Positions 1 through 9,546 of a stretch of 34,138 nucleotides of DNA are shown here, piece after piece (within the stretch, counting starts at the first letter, position 1; the number at the start of each line of letters is the position of its first letter). The DNA comes from Chlorobiota bacterium (lineage in GTDB: Bacteria; Bacteroidota; Bacteroidia; Bacteroidales; JAADJA01), in NCBI GenBank assembly GCA_013151015.1, contig JAADJA010000084.1, positions 1 to 34,138 on the forward strand, in the 5' to 3' direction. The notes under the pieces were generated by a model. The model was not told the origin of the DNA. It did no database searches and worked only from the letters and a program-made list of their open reading frames with translations. Made by a program: the position numbers and the translations under genes.

Positions 1-86
1 TCCCTCTTTTTACCTTATTTGATGATTTGCACCTTACACAATCCATGGTTTTTTTCGGCAAATGTACGAAATGTATACTAAACTAA

Positions 87-452
87 CAATGTTTAAAAGA
101 GAATACGTTCACTGATTTAAGGGAAACATCATTGTATAAATTTGATGCTGCTCCCGGTGATGAAGAGATGAGGTTCAAACTTCATGTTACGTTTAAATCC
201 AAACCGGCCGGCCCGACAAATCCAGAAAGCGAAGTAGAAATATATGCTGTTAACAGTAATGTTTTTGTTCAGCTTCCTGAAGATTTTGAAGGAAATATTG
301 AAATTCATGACCTGATGGGCCGCATGATCCTTTCCGGAAAAGGCGTTGCCAATAGCTTAAACGAATTCCCGATTAATAATGGAAATGGGATTTTCATCGT
401 AAAAGCAATTGACAAAGATGAAGTATATTCCGAAAAAGTCTATATCAAATAG
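87..452 (+). pseudogene. 5'-truncated remnant of a T9SS cargo protein (C-terminal sorting domain)
   Basis: The reading frame is open from 87 (in-frame TAA at 84-86) to the stop at 450-452 and has no ATG or signal peptide; the only possible start inside is a TTG at 132. The translation matches the end of the two large T9SS proteins in this window: LKENTFTDL and the following YKF/PGDEEMRF correspond to LEDxxTGxxTDL, SYTF and DxRFxxHF there. It ends in a typical T9SS sorting domain (IEIHDLMGR ... GIFIVKA ... SEKVYIK). The matching part starts close to base 90; bases 1-86 show nothing related in any frame. I read it as the last ~120 codons of a lost paralogue and not an exported protein, because a T9SS tail without a Sec signal cannot reach the periplasm. 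A rearrangement just upstream could have removed the rest. Confidence 0.6.
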
Positions 453-481
453 GCCTTTGATTCATTGAACAATCTTTTATT

Positions 482-514
482 TGCCCTGGCATAATTTGTC
501 AGGGCATTTTTTTT
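482..514 (+). terminator. Rho-independent terminator after the T9SS remnant
   Basis: A 7-bp stem TGCCCTG (482-488) / CAGGGCA (500-506) is followed at once by eight T (507-514). It lies 30 bases after the remnant's stop and isolates it from the CotH gene. Confidence 0.8.
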
Positions 515-563
515 ACCATGAACGAAGTAAACCAATTGCAGTAAAACATTGTCTTTCTTTTTG

Positions 564-571
564 TAAATTTG
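564..571 (+). promoter_or_regulatory. Candidate Bacteroidota -7 element before the CotH gene
   Basis: TAAATTTG fits the TAnnTTTG -7 consensus of Bacteroidota housekeeping promoters and lies 53 bases before the GTG start. I do not see a TTG at the usual 19-base distance upstream, so the -33 box is missing or weak. Confidence 0.35.
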
Positions 572-624
572 CATGTTGTCAAAGATTTACACCTTTTTGG
601 GTTTAACAAAGGATTATAGATTTA

Positions 625-3600
625 GTGAAACGTATTCAATACATATCAGCTACGGTTAGGGTCGCGATACTTTTAATTATTGCACTTACAAATACGAACG
701 TTTACGGTCAGCTTCTTATCAACGAAGTTTGTCCGAGAAACGTGGATTTGCTTGCCGATGAAAACAATAAGTACAACGACTGGATTGAAATACTGAACAC
801 TTCCAATGATTCAATTGACTTGGATGGCTGGTACTTATCGGACGATATAACCTACCCCGAAAAATGGGCATTCCCTTCTTTTCTTCTTCCCCCGGATTCA
901 CATCTCGTGGTGATCGCCGACAAGAAAGACCGGGGAATTGTTGTTGACCACTGGGAATCTGCCGTGCTTGCGGAAAACACCTGGAAATACCGGCTCCCCA
1001 ATGAAAACCCCGATTCCAGTTGGAATACATTGGACTTCGATGATTCACTTTGGCTGGAAGGCCCCGGGGGAATTGGCCGAGGTGATGGGGACGACAATAC
1101 GATTATCCCCGATTCGGTGATCTCGATATATATGCGAAGGCCTTTTACGGTTTTCGATACGTCCAAAATATCCTCTGTCATTCTCCATGTTGATTTCGAT
1201 GAAGCTTTTGTGGCCTTTCTGAACGGTGTGGAAATTGCCCGAGCCGAAATCGGCTGGCCCGGAAAATACCAGGATTGGGACGATTGGGCATTGGGGCAAC
1301 ATCTTGCACAAATGTACCAGGGTTTGCCTCCTGATGAATTTAAAATTGATATGGTGTTCTTTTCTTCAATAGTCCATGAAGGGGAAAATGTTTTGGCGAT
1401 CCAGGTTTTGAATGGCTGGGGAAATCTGGGGAATATGTCGATAATCCCTTTTCTGTCATTTGGCATAAACGACACTTCCCACCTTTATCAGGAAGTGCCC
1501 GAATGGTTTGACGAAAACCCCACCTATTTCCACACCAATTTTGCGCTGAACAAGTCCGGCGAAAGCCTTATGCTTTCCAATTCCGGTGAGATTGTCGATG
1601 TGTTCGAATATCCTTATTTGCAAGCCAATAATTCGTATGGCTACCAAACGGATGGAGTTGGTTACCCTGAATATTTTGAATATCCAACCCCCGGATTTAC
1701 AAACAACTTCTCCCCTACCTGCAACGGATATGCGAAACAAGCGAACCTAAGCCCCGGGGCAGGGTTTTACCCCTCGGGGGTACAGGTTTCGATTCTTAAC
1801 TATGAAGAAGGCGACTCCATCCGTTTTACCCGTACCGGAGCCATTCCCGGCGACACATCCGAACTTTACACAGGCCCTTTCAATGTTGATACTTCCACAG
1901 TAGTCAGGGCCAGGGTTTTTAAAAGCGGCCTGATTCCCGGAAAACCGACAACAAATACCTATATAATTGGGTACACTTCCAGCTTGCCCGTGATTTCCAT
2001 TGGGATGAACCCCTACGATTTATGGGATTGGGAAGAAGGGATTTATGTGATGGGGCCGAATGCCGACCCCGATCCTCCCTTTTTCGGCGCCAACTTTTGG
2101 ATGGACTGGGAAAAACCTGTCCATGTGGAATACTTCGACAGTCTGCAAAACCAGGGATTTGAAGTGGATGCTGATATCCTCATCCACGGTGGCTTTTCGA
2201 GGGAAAACCCCCAGAAAAGTGTACGCCTTATAATGGATGGGACCAAGTATGATGACCCGTGGATTGATTATCAATTCTTCGGCACAAAAGATATCCAAAG
2301 CTTTAAAAGGATCGTTCTCCGGAATTCGGGGCAGGATTACAACATAACGCAATTCCGCGATGGCTTTATGCACAAGCTTGTCCAGGCAAACACCAATATG
2401 GACATACAAGATTATAAAGCCGCGGTCGTTTTCCTGAACGGCCAATATTGGGGGATCCAGAACATCCGGGAGAAGATCGACCGTTATTATACCGAAGGAA
2501 ACTTTGGTGTAGATGGGGACAGTGTGGAAATTTTACGGGACAACATCAAAATCGTCGAAGGGGACTACTATCATTACCTGCGCATGATTGATTATGTAAA
2601 ACACGTTCCAGTGGTCGATTCGATGGCTTATGATTCCATTTCGAAATTTGTGGACATTGAAAATTACAGCGATTATTTTATCTCCGAAATATTTTTCGTG
2701 AACCACGACTGGCCCGGACACAATACAAAATACTGGCGACAGGCAAACGACACTTCACGTTGGCGTTATATTTTAACAGATACGGATTTTGGTTTTGGAT
2801 TGTATGGAGGGGTTTATAACAATGAAATACACCGGGTTTTACATGGGACAATCCAATGGTCGGACAATCACAGGATTTTACGCCGACTGGTTGAAAATGA
2901 AGATTATTTGAGATACTTTATCAACCGTTCTGCCGATATTTTCAACACGGTTTTAAAACAAGAACGTATTTTGACCGTGCTCGATAATTTCAAGGAAAAC
3001 CTCTATCCTGAAATAACTGCACATACCGACAAATGGGGAGGTAGCCTTGCCACATGGGAATCAAATGTGGATGAAATGTTCTTCTTTGCCGAAAACCGCC
3101 ACAATTATATTTACCAGCATTATATTGATGAATTCGACTTGGAGAAAACGGTGGAAGTGGATTTGGATATCGATTCCATTTCGCACGGCCATATCCAAAT
3201 CAATACAATTGTCGCCGATAGCCTGCCGTGGCAGGGGGTTTATTTTGATGGAAACCCGATTGAGCTAACCGCAATTGCCGATTCTGCCTTTGTATTCTCA
3301 CATTGGGCTTCCAATCCGGTCATTTCAGATTTGGACACTTTAAATCCCCACCTGGTAATCAATGTGGATACCAATTCCATCTTCAAGGCATTTTTTGCCC
3401 CCGACACTTTTCAGGTTTTAGTGGATACGCCTTTGGTGGTTTTCAGCGAAATCAATTACAGGTCATCGGATTCGCTCGATGCTTCCGACTGGGTCGAAAT
3501 CCTTAATATCGACACGATTTCCCATAATATTTCAGGATGGGTTTTCAAGGACAGCAATGATGGGCATAGTTTTGTCATCACGGATTCCATTGTCCTTGAC

Positions 3601-4194
3601 ACAAATGCTTATCTCATAATTTGCAGGGACACAGCAAAGTTTTCCAGTATTTATCCTGATTCGTTAAACGTGACCGGCCCCTTTGAATTTGGGCTGGCCG
3701 CAAACGGGGAAGAAATAAGGCTTTTTGACACAACCGGGCTATTGGTTTCCACGGTCACCTATTCCAATTCAAGCCCCTGGCCCACCGGAGTTGATGGAAC
3801 GGGACGGACTCTCGAATTGATTGATCCCTATGATGATTTGAACAACCCCTCAAACTGGTTTGCCGGATGTTTTGGCGGTTCTCCCGGAGGCCCGTTTGTT
3901 CCCTGCGATACGGTGGGAATTACTGAAATAAGGAGTAATATCCCCCATATAAATCTTTTTCCAAATCCATTTGTACATGAAACCCAAATGGAATTTGAAC
4001 TACGGGAAAAAGGAACATTGACCCTTCAGGTTTTTGATATTTATGGGAATTTAACGGCACAAGTAATTTATCCCGATGCAAAAGCAGGAAAAAACATATT
4101 GCGGTTCCGTAACAATAAATTGAACAAAGGGGTTTATTTTTATCACCTGTCGGGCAAAAGATTTAATTTTGAGGGCAAGATGATAATCAAATGA
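625..4194 (+). CDS. T9SS-exported CotH-kinase-domain protein with two lamin-tail domains
   Basis: 1189 residues. Order: signal peptide (1-28); lamin-tail domain (about 30-110, LLINEVCPRN...DWIEILN); a beta-sandwich stretch (about 115-290); a chitobiase-C-terminal-like segment (about 375-445, SPGAGFYPSG...); CotH kinase-like domain (about 455-850) with the family hallmarks GGFSREN, FRDGFMHKL, NGQYWGIQNIREK and the acidic motif TDTDFGFG at 718-725; a second lamin-tail domain (about 935-1085); T9SS sorting domain (about 1105-1189, LFPNPF...GVYFYHLSGK). CotH proteins are atypical protein kinases, known from spore coats; in secreted Bacteroidota proteins the substrate is unknown. The GTG start is chosen because it directly precedes a good signal peptide and the frame is closed at 604-606. 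The gene overlaps the GH18 gene by four bases (ATGA), so the two are probably co-translated. Confidence 0.88.
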   Translation: MKRIQYISATVRVAILLIIALTNTNVYGQLLINEVCPRNVDLLADENNKYNDWIEILNTSNDSIDLDGWYLSDDITYPEKWAFPSFLLPPDSHLVVIADKKDRGIVVDHWESAVLAENTWKYRLPNENPDSSWNTLDFDDSLWLEGPGGIGRGDGDDNTIIPDSVISIYMRRPFTVFDTSKISSVILHVDFDEAFVAFLNGVEIARAEIGWPGKYQDWDDWALGQHLAQMYQGLPPDEFKIDMVFFSSIVHEGENVLAIQVLNGWGNLGNMSIIPFLSFGINDTSHLYQEVPEWFDENPTYFHTNFALNKSGESLMLSNSGEIVDVFEYPYLQANNSYGYQTDGVGYPEYFEYPTPGFTNNFSPTCNGYAKQANLSPGAGFYPSGVQVSILNYEEGDSIRFTRTGAIPGDTSELYTGPFNVDTSTVVRARVFKSGLIPGKPTTNTYIIGYTSSLPVISIGMNPYDLWDWEEGIYVMGPNADPDPPFFGANFWMDWEKPVHVEYFDSLQNQGFEVDADILIHGGFSRENPQKSVRLIMDGTKYDDPWIDYQFFGTKDIQSFKRIVLRNSGQDYNITQFRDGFMHKLVQANTNMDIQDYKAAVVFLNGQYWGIQNIREKIDRYYTEGNFGVDGDSVEILRDNIKIVEGDYYHYLRMIDYVKHVPVVDSMAYDSISKFVDIENYSDYFISEIFFVNHDWPGHNTKYWRQANDTSRWRYILTDTDFGFGLYGGVYNNEIHRVLHGTIQWSDNHRILRRLVENEDYLRYFINRSADIFNTVLKQERILTVLDNFKENLYPEITAHTDKWGGSLATWESNVDEMFFFAENRHNYIYQHYIDEFDLEKTVEVDLDIDSISHGHIQINTIVADSLPWQGVYFDGNPIELTAIADSAFVFSHWASNPVISDLDTLNPHLVINVDTNSIFKAFFAPDTFQVLVDTPLVVFSEINYRSSDSLDASDWVEILNIDTISHNISGWVFKDSNDGHSFVITDSIVLDTNAYLIICRDTAKFSSIYPDSLNVTGPFEFGLAANGEEIRLFDTTGLLVSTVTYSNSSPWPTGVDGTGRTLELIDPYDDLNNPSNWFAGCFGGSPGGPFVPCDTVGITEIRSNIPHINLFPNPFVHETQMEFELREKGTLTLQVFDIYGNLTAQVIYPDAKAGKNILRFRNNKLNKGVYFYHLSGKRFNFEGKMIIK

Positions 4195-5987
4195 ACAAAC
4201 TTTTTTTTACCCTCGTTTTTATGGTTTTCCCGGCTTCCTTGTTTTCACAGGGGTTCCCTGACCATTCCATTCATAAAGAACAATCCGATTTTTACAAAAA
4301 CCTTGGCATTACTTCCATTGAAAGCTTTGATTCCTTACAGGGTTTTCAAAAGATGGACCGTTTAAAGAATCAAAAGGATTACGAGCTCTCCAAAAGGGTT
4401 TTCGGATATCATCCCTATTGGGGCGGCAGCAATTACCTGAATTATCAATGGGATCTGCTTTCCGACCTTTGCTATTTTTCGTACGAAGTGGATGCGGCCA
4501 CGGGAAACCCGACCACTGTCCATGATTGGTACACTTCCGAAGCCATCGACCTCGCCCTGGCCAATGATGTAAAAGTCCATCTTTGCGTAACAATCTTTTC
4601 GGGACATTATACTTTCTTCAACAGTGCAACGGCACAGCAAACCCTTATCGACAATGTAATCCAGATGATTGATGAAAGGGGTGCCAACGGCGTGAACATG
4701 GATATTGAAGCAATTTCATCTTCATTGTCAAACGAGCTTACTTCATTTCTTATTAACCTCAGCAACCAATTGCATGCAGCCCTTCCCGAAGCCGAATTGA
4801 GCATTGCCGCCCCGGCAGTTAACTGGAGCGGGACGTATGATGTTTCAACATTGAAAGATTATGTGGACTTATTTATGATAATGGCCTATGATTATTACTG
4901 GAACGGCAGCTCGCAGGCCGGGGCCGTTTCGCCCCTGTATTCAATGACATCCTCTTACGATTACAATTTTTCAAAAACAATTTCCTATTATCAGTCGCAG
5001 GGCGTTCCGAAAATTAAACTTTTAATGGGTGTTCCCTATTACGGACGGCAATGGCCAACACAAGGACCAATAGCACCTTCCAATACCACGGCTTCGGGAA
5101 CGGCATATACATACCGGTATGTTAAAGACAACACCTCTGGATATTACTCAAATGAAAACAAAAAATGGGAAGCCAATAGTTTTTCGCCCTATTATTCTTT
5201 TGAAAACAATGGCTGGAACCAATGCTTCATGGAAGATTCATATAGCCTTGGGAAAAAATACGATATCGTGAACAGAAGGCAGGTTGTGGGCATTGGCATT
5301 TGGGCATTGGGCTATGACAATGGCTATTCGGATTTATGGGATTTGATTTCCGGGAGATTTACCACCGAAGCCCAATTGACTCTTAGCGACACTATTTTTG
5401 ACAGCGGTGGGCCCACTTTCAATTATTACGATAATGAGCTTTATACCTATCTGATCACAGTCCCTGAAAATAGTACCATCGAATTAGTTTTCACCGATTT
5501 CGGTCTTGAACCGGGATACGATTCATTATGGGTTTACGACGGCCCCGGGACAAATAACCCAAAAATCGGGGGATTTTCCGGGAATGCTTTACCAGGAACG
5601 CTAAGTTCTTCAGGCAATTCCCTGTTACTTGAATTTAATTCCGATGGGGCAACGACCGGTTCCGGCTGGGAAGCAGTTTATGATGTTTTTACGGCAATGC
5701 CAGAAAACAAATCGAATAGTCTGGTTTCATTGAAAGCAAGCCCAAACCCTTTTACCAGTAAACTAAGTGTTTCATTTTCATTAGGCAAATCAAGGGATAT
5801 CGAGTTTAGGGTTTACTCTATAAATGGTCAACTGATTTATAAAGGGGCTCCTGAAAAGTATCCAAAAGGGGGAAATGTCATTTCTGTTGATAAAGGGATA
5901 TTGAGAAATTTAAAACCCGCCATATATATTATTTCACTAACGTCTGATGGCAGGCTAATCGGACAGGGTTCCATTGTTAAGCAATGA
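4191..5987 (+). CDS. T9SS-exported GH18 family glycosidase-like protein with CUB domain
   Basis: 598 residues: signal peptide (1-20), GH18 TIM barrel (about 68-395, opening RVFGYHPYWGG and closing IGIWALGYDNGYSDLWD), CUB-like domain (about 400-505, YDSLWVYDGPG), T9SS sorting domain (about 515-598, SPNPF...). The GH18 active-site strand DxxDxDxE reads NGVNMDIE at 166-173: the general acid E173 and D171 are kept, while the first position is Asn. That resembles the DGVNIDFE variant of spore-cortex/YaaH-like and chitinase-like members. Activity on chitin, peptidoglycan or another GlcNAc polymer is plausible but not shown; a non-catalytic binding role remains possible. The start ATG lies inside the stop of the CotH gene, so expression is probably translationally coupled. 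Confidence 0.87.
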   Translation: MNKLFFTLVFMVFPASLFSQGFPDHSIHKEQSDFYKNLGITSIESFDSLQGFQKMDRLKNQKDYELSKRVFGYHPYWGGSNYLNYQWDLLSDLCYFSYEVDAATGNPTTVHDWYTSEAIDLALANDVKVHLCVTIFSGHYTFFNSATAQQTLIDNVIQMIDERGANGVNMDIEAISSSLSNELTSFLINLSNQLHAALPEAELSIAAPAVNWSGTYDVSTLKDYVDLFMIMAYDYYWNGSSQAGAVSPLYSMTSSYDYNFSKTISYYQSQGVPKIKLLMGVPYYGRQWPTQGPIAPSNTTASGTAYTYRYVKDNTSGYYSNENKKWEANSFSPYYSFENNGWNQCFMEDSYSLGKKYDIVNRRQVVGIGIWALGYDNGYSDLWDLISGRFTTEAQLTLSDTIFDSGGPTFNYYDNELYTYLITVPENSTIELVFTDFGLEPGYDSLWVYDGPGTNNPKIGGFSGNALPGTLSSSGNSLLLEFNSDGATTGSGWEAVYDVFTAMPENKSNSLVSLKASPNPFTSKLSVSFSLGKSRDIEFRVYSINGQLIYKGAPEKYPKGGNVISVDKGILRNLKPAIYIISLTSDGRLIGQGSIVKQ

Positions 5988-6079
5988 GGTTTTGCTGCAT
6001 TTATGTTATATCAAAAATCAATTACCCCTTAAAACAAACATCTTCAGTTTTGGTCAAGTATAATAATCCCGATAAAATA

Positions 6080-6111
6080 TTGTTATAAAATGATAAAACA
6101 CCGTACATTTG
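6080..6111 (+). promoter_or_regulatory. Bacteroidota-type promoter for the lipoprotein gene at 6137
   Basis: TTG at 6080-6082, 21-base spacer, then TACATTTG (6104-6111), a full match to TAnnTTTG. It predicts a transcript starting about 20 bases before the ATG. Confidence 0.6.
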
Positions 6112-6136
6112 CTCCGGTTTATTTCAATTCTGTATT

Positions 6137-7207
6137 ATGAAATTTTTTAAATATCCACTTGTCTTTTTGTTTTTCTCTGTTTTAATAAGTGCCTGTGAAA
6201 CTGACTTTGATACGACTGCGCCCTATAAAGACATAACTGTTGTATATGGTCTGTTGGACCAAAAAGACCAAAATCATTACATAAAAATAAACAAAGCTTT
6301 TCTCGGGGAAGGCAATGCGCTGATTTATGCACAAGAGGCGGATTCATCGAATTATGGCTATCCCATGGAAGTGGTCATGGAAGAATACAATGAAAACGGT
6401 CAATTGGTAAATACCCTTGAATTTGACACCACGACTATTTACAATAAGGAAACCGGGGTTTTTTATGCGCCCGAACAGGTTGTTTACCATGCGAAACTGG
6501 ATCTGGCCTATGAAATTAAGGTTATATTGAATATTTCAGGCGATACTGTTAGTATTGATACGTTTTGGCTTAATTATAAGAACACTTTCAAACTGAAAAT
6601 CAAAAACCCCGTTTCGGGAAAGGAAATATTTTCCGAAACCAAACTTGTACATGATTTTGATATTAAAAAGCCGGGCTTTGGACAAACCATTAAATTTGTG
6701 ACCGATCCCATAAACCCCACGGAATTCACTTGGGAAAAAGCTGAAAACGGGGGAATGAACGAACTGAAAGTCACATTCCATTACAGCGAAATCCATCAAA
6801 ACAGCAATGATACCGTTGACAAGTCTATCGAATTGATTTCATCTACGGTGAGCTCGCCGGCAAGTAGCTCCACCATATCCTATTATTATTGGGGCAATGA
6901 TTTTTTCACTTCCTGCCTGAACAAAATCCCTTATTCCGACCCGGTGGAAGAGGCCAATGTTGTTGCCCGTTTCAGTGGGCCTGTGGTCACAACCGTATCC
7001 GTTGCGGAAACCGAATTCAGCCTGTACATGGAAGTTTATGAACCTTCTACAAGCATTGTCCAGGAAAAACCGGAATACACTAATATCGAAAATGGGATCG
7101 GGCTCTTTTCTGCCCGTTACCGAAAATCCAAGCCAAAAAAACTGCATGCTGAAACTATTGCCGATCTGCAAAAAATAGATGACAATATTTTAAAGTTTGA
7201 GTATTAG
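6137..7207 (+). CDS. Uncharacterised lipoprotein (possible DUF4249-like fold)
   Basis: 356 residues. A type II signal peptide ends in LISAC with the lipid-anchored cysteine at C20, followed by ETD; there is no membrane segment afterwards. The mature part is rich in beta strands. Its early motif (ITVVYGLLDQ...HYIKINKAFLGEGNA) is one I associate with surface or periplasmic Bacteroidota lipoproteins of unknown role, reminiscent of DUF4249 proteins; I cannot confirm that assignment without a profile search. It has its own promoter, so it is probably a separate unit from the CotH/GH18 pair 150 bases upstream. An outer-membrane location is likely; no enzymatic motif is visible. Confidence 0.75.
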   Translation: MKFFKYPLVFLFFSVLISACETDFDTTAPYKDITVVYGLLDQKDQNHYIKINKAFLGEGNALIYAQEADSSNYGYPMEVVMEEYNENGQLVNTLEFDTTTIYNKETGVFYAPEQVVYHAKLDLAYEIKVILNISGDTVSIDTFWLNYKNTFKLKIKNPVSGKEIFSETKLVHDFDIKKPGFGQTIKFVTDPINPTEFTWEKAENGGMNELKVTFHYSEIHQNSNDTVDKSIELISSTVSSPASSSTISYYYWGNDFFTSCLNKIPYSDPVEEANVVARFSGPVVTTVSVAETEFSLYMEVYEPSTSIVQEKPEYTNIENGIGLFSARYRKSKPKKLHAETIADLQKIDDNILKFEY

Positions 7208-7407
7208 TTTCTAATGGGAATCAAGGTAGAAAAGACGTTTCTGCTTAATTCAAACCCTGCAATTTCCACCGATAATTTACTTGCCTCAACGTATTTCTGT
7301 CGTTTTGTCATATGAGCTTCCAGTTTCATGATATGCTTTTTAACTTATTGATTTACCGAACTCTAACCAAGCACCTTTCATCGTTTTAAGTTTTAAAACC
7401 AAAAAAT

Positions 7408-7431
7408 CCTGACCATCCATTGCTTGTCAGG
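7408..7431. terminator. Weak hairpin in the lipoprotein-dnaK gap
   Basis: CCTGAC (7408-7413) pairs with GTCAGG (7426-7431). A run of six A lies at its left, so it would be a better terminator read on the minus strand than on the plus strand. It is the only stem I see between the lipoprotein gene and dnaK; the rest of 7208-7505 shows no convincing gene and no clear CIRCE-type heat-shock operator. Confidence 0.3.
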
Positions 7432-7505
7432 CATTTGGCATAATGATTGACAATCTGGCCAACGTTGAATTAAAAGAATTGTAAAACATTTAAAATAAAG
7501 ATAAA

Positions 7506-9443
7506 ATGGGAAAAATTATTGGAATCGATCTGGGGACAACAAATTCATGTGTTGCTGTAATGGAAGGGAATGAGCCGGTTGTAATTCCTAACAGTGAAGG
7601 AAGAAGGACTACTCCATCCATCGTTGCATTTACCGAAAACGGTGAACGTAAAGTGGGTGATCCGGCAAAAAGGCAAGCCATTACCAATCCCGAAAAAACA
7701 ATCTCGTCCATAAAGAGGTTTATGGGCGAAACTTTCGACAGGGTATCCAAAGAAGTGAACCGTGTCCCTTACAAAGTTGTGAAAGGCGACAACAATACAC
7801 CGCGTGTTGTTATCGACGACCGTAAATACACGCCGCAGGAAATTTCGGCAATGATATTGCAAAAAATGAAAAAAACCGCTGAAGATTATCTTGGACAGGA
7901 AGTGACCGAAGCAGTGGTCACAGTCCCTGCATATTTTAGCGATTCGCAGCGCCAGGCAACAAAAGAAGCGGGTGAAATTGCAGGATTGACCGTAAAACGG
8001 ATCATCAACGAACCTACGGCCGCTTCGTTGGCTTACGGGCTCGATAAGAAAAACAAAGACATTACCGTGGCCGTCTTTGACCTAGGTGGCGGAACATTTG
8101 ATATTTCTATCCTCGAACTAGGGGATGGTGTTTTTGAAGTAAAATCGACGAATGGGAACACCCACCTTGGTGGTGATGACTTCGACCAAAAAATCATTGA
8201 TTGGTTGGCCGAGGAATTTAAGAAAGACGAAGGAATTGACCTGAAACAGGATCCGATGGCCCTTCAAAGGCTAAAAGAAGCTGCGGAAAAGGCAAAGATC
8301 GAACTTTCAAGCTCTTCGGAAACGGAAATCAACCTTCCTTACATTATGCCGGTGAATGGTATCCCCAAGCACCTTGTAAGGAAACTGAACCGGTCGAAGT
8401 TTGACCAGTTGACCGATGATTTGGTGAAGGATACCATTGAGCCCTGTAAACTTGCACTGAAAGATGCCGGATTAAAAACTTCCGATATTGATGAAGTAAT
8501 CCTGGTCGGGGGTTCCACAAGGATGCCTTCGATACAAAGCGTTGTGAAGGATTTCTTTGGAAAAACACCTTCAAAAGGGGTGAACCCCGATGAAGTGGTT
8601 GCAGTTGGGGCTGCTATTCAAGGCGGTGTACTTACAGGTGAAGTGAAAGATGTACTGTTGTTGGACGTTACACCACTTTCCCTCGGTATTGAAACCATGG
8701 GCGGCGTGATGACAAGGTTGATTGATGCAAACACAACCATTCCATCAAAGAAATCGGAAACTTTCTCAACAGCTTCGGACAATCAACCTTCCGTTGAAAT
8801 CCATGTATTGCAGGGAGAAAGACCAATGGCCAGCCAGAATAAAAGTATCGGGCGGTTCCATCTTGACGGGATTCCACCTTCACCAAGGGGCATTCCTCAA
8901 ATTGAAGTGACTTTCGATATTGATGCCAATGGTATATTGCATGTAATGGCCAAGGATAAGGCGACCGGAAAATCCCAGGATATCCGTATCGAAGCTTCTT
9001 CAGGACTTTCGGACGAAGAAATCAAGAAAATGAAAGACGAAGCTACCGCTAATGCCGAGGCCGATAAAAAAGCCAAGGAGGAAATCGATAAGCTGAACAA
9101 TGCGGATGCGTTGATATTCCAAACGGAAAAACAACTGAAAGAATATGGGGACAAGCTTCCCGATGACAAAAAAGCACCTATCGAGAAAGCATTGACAGCG
9201 CTGAAAGAGGCCCATAAAAACAAAGACCTCACAGCAATCGAAAGTACAATGAACGAGTTGAACACTGCATGGCAGGCAGCAAGCCAGGAAATGTACAATG
9301 CTACCCAGGGCGATGCCCAGGCAGGCGGACAACCCGGTGCAGGGCCGGCCTCCGGAGGGGATGGAGGGGATACGGCCTCAGGAAACGATGAAGTAACCGA
9401 TGTGGATTTTGAAGAGGTGAAAGATGATGATGACAAAAAATAA
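7506..9443 (+). CDS. dnaK: Molecular chaperone DnaK (Hsp70)
   Basis: 645 residues, full length for bacterial DnaK. The nucleotide-binding domain shows the N-terminal phosphate loop [13 protein letters not shown] (5-17), the second phosphate motif [12 protein letters not shown], and the adenosine motif [11 protein letters not shown]; then the interdomain linker [16 protein letters not shown], the beta-sandwich substrate domain, the helical lid, a Gly/Ala/Pro-rich tail and the conserved acidic end [14 protein letters not shown]. It is an ATP-driven cytosolic chaperone working with DnaJ and GrpE, neither of which is encoded here. It stands alone between a terminator downstream and a 298-base gap upstream. 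I see no CIRCE repeat, so heat control, if any, must come from another signal. Confidence 0.99.
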   Translation: MGKIIGIDLGTTNSCVAVMEGNEPVVIPNSEGRRTTPSIVAFTENGERKVGDPAKRQAITNPEKTISSIKRFMGETFDRVSKEVNRVPYKVVKGDNNTPRVVIDDRKYTPQEISAMILQKMKKTAEDYLGQEVTEAVVTVPAYFSDSQRQATKEAGEIAGLTVKRIINEPTAASLAYGLDKKNKDITVAVFDLGGGTFDISILELGDGVFEVKSTNGNTHLGGDDFDQKIIDWLAEEFKKDEGIDLKQDPMALQRLKEAAEKAKIELSSSSETEINLPYIMPVNGIPKHLVRKLNRSKFDQLTDDLVKDTIEPCKLALKDAGLKTSDIDEVILVGGSTRMPSIQSVVKDFFGKTPSKGVNPDEVVAVGAAIQGGVLTGEVKDVLLLDVTPLSLGIETMGGVMTRLIDANTTIPSKKSETFSTASDNQPSVEIHVLQGERPMASQNKSIGRFHLDGIPPSPRGIPQIEVTFDIDANGILHVMAKDKATGKSQDIRIEASSGLSDEEIKKMKDEATANAEADKKAKEEIDKLNNADALIFQTEKQLKEYGDKLPDDKKAPIEKALTALKEAHKNKDLTAIESTMNELNTAWQAASQEMYNATQGDAQAGGQPGAGPASGGDGGDTASGNDEVTDVDFEEVKDDDDKK

Positions 9444-9461
9444 TCACATCTGTAATTGAAT

Positions 9462-9490
9462 AAAAAAGGTGGACATGTCCACCTTTTTTT
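9462..9490. terminator. Bidirectional terminator between dnaK and the convergent methyltransferase gene
   Basis: A perfect 16-base palindrome GGTGGACATGTCCACC (9468-9483) is flanked by six A on the left and seven T on the right, so it can end transcription from both sides. It lies 18 bases after the dnaK stop, and the convergent gene ends at 9547. Confidence 0.9.
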
Positions 9491-9508
9491 GTTTCTATCC
9501 ATTGGTAC

Positions 9509-9536
9509 GTAGAGACGCACGGCCGTGCGTCTCTAC
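9509..9536. repeat. 28-base perfect palindrome (GTAGAGACG-type intergenic repeat)
   Basis: The arms GTAGAGACGCACGG and CCGTGCGTCTCTAC match perfectly; imperfect complementarity continues outwards to TTGG (9502-9505) and CCAA (9543-9546). GTAGAGACG-type palindromes recur between genes in other bacteria, so this is probably a dispersed small element and not part of the neighbouring terminator. Confidence 0.75.
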
Positions 9537-9546
9537 TACGTGCCAA

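Noticed and set aside
852-1475. 207-codon minus-strand frame opposite the CotH gene
   Set aside because: The plus-strand frame carries a signal peptide and recognisable domains; the minus frame has no similarity I know.
7204-7329. 41-codon minus-strand frame (MKLEAHMTKRQKYVEASKL...) in the gap before dnaK
   Set aside because: It overlaps the end of the lipoprotein gene, has no recognisable family and no promoter match; too short to separate from chance.
7441-7505. CIRCE/HrcA operator or E. coli-like promoter (TTGACA at 7447) before dnaK
   Set aside because: No TTAGCACTC-N9-GAGTGCTAA repeat is present, and the -10 partner is poor; Bacteroidota do not normally use that promoter type.
8897-9520. 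207-codon minus-strand frame opposite the end of dnaK
   Set aside because: Ser/Phe/Ala-rich shadow of the charged DnaK lid coding sequence, which is certain.
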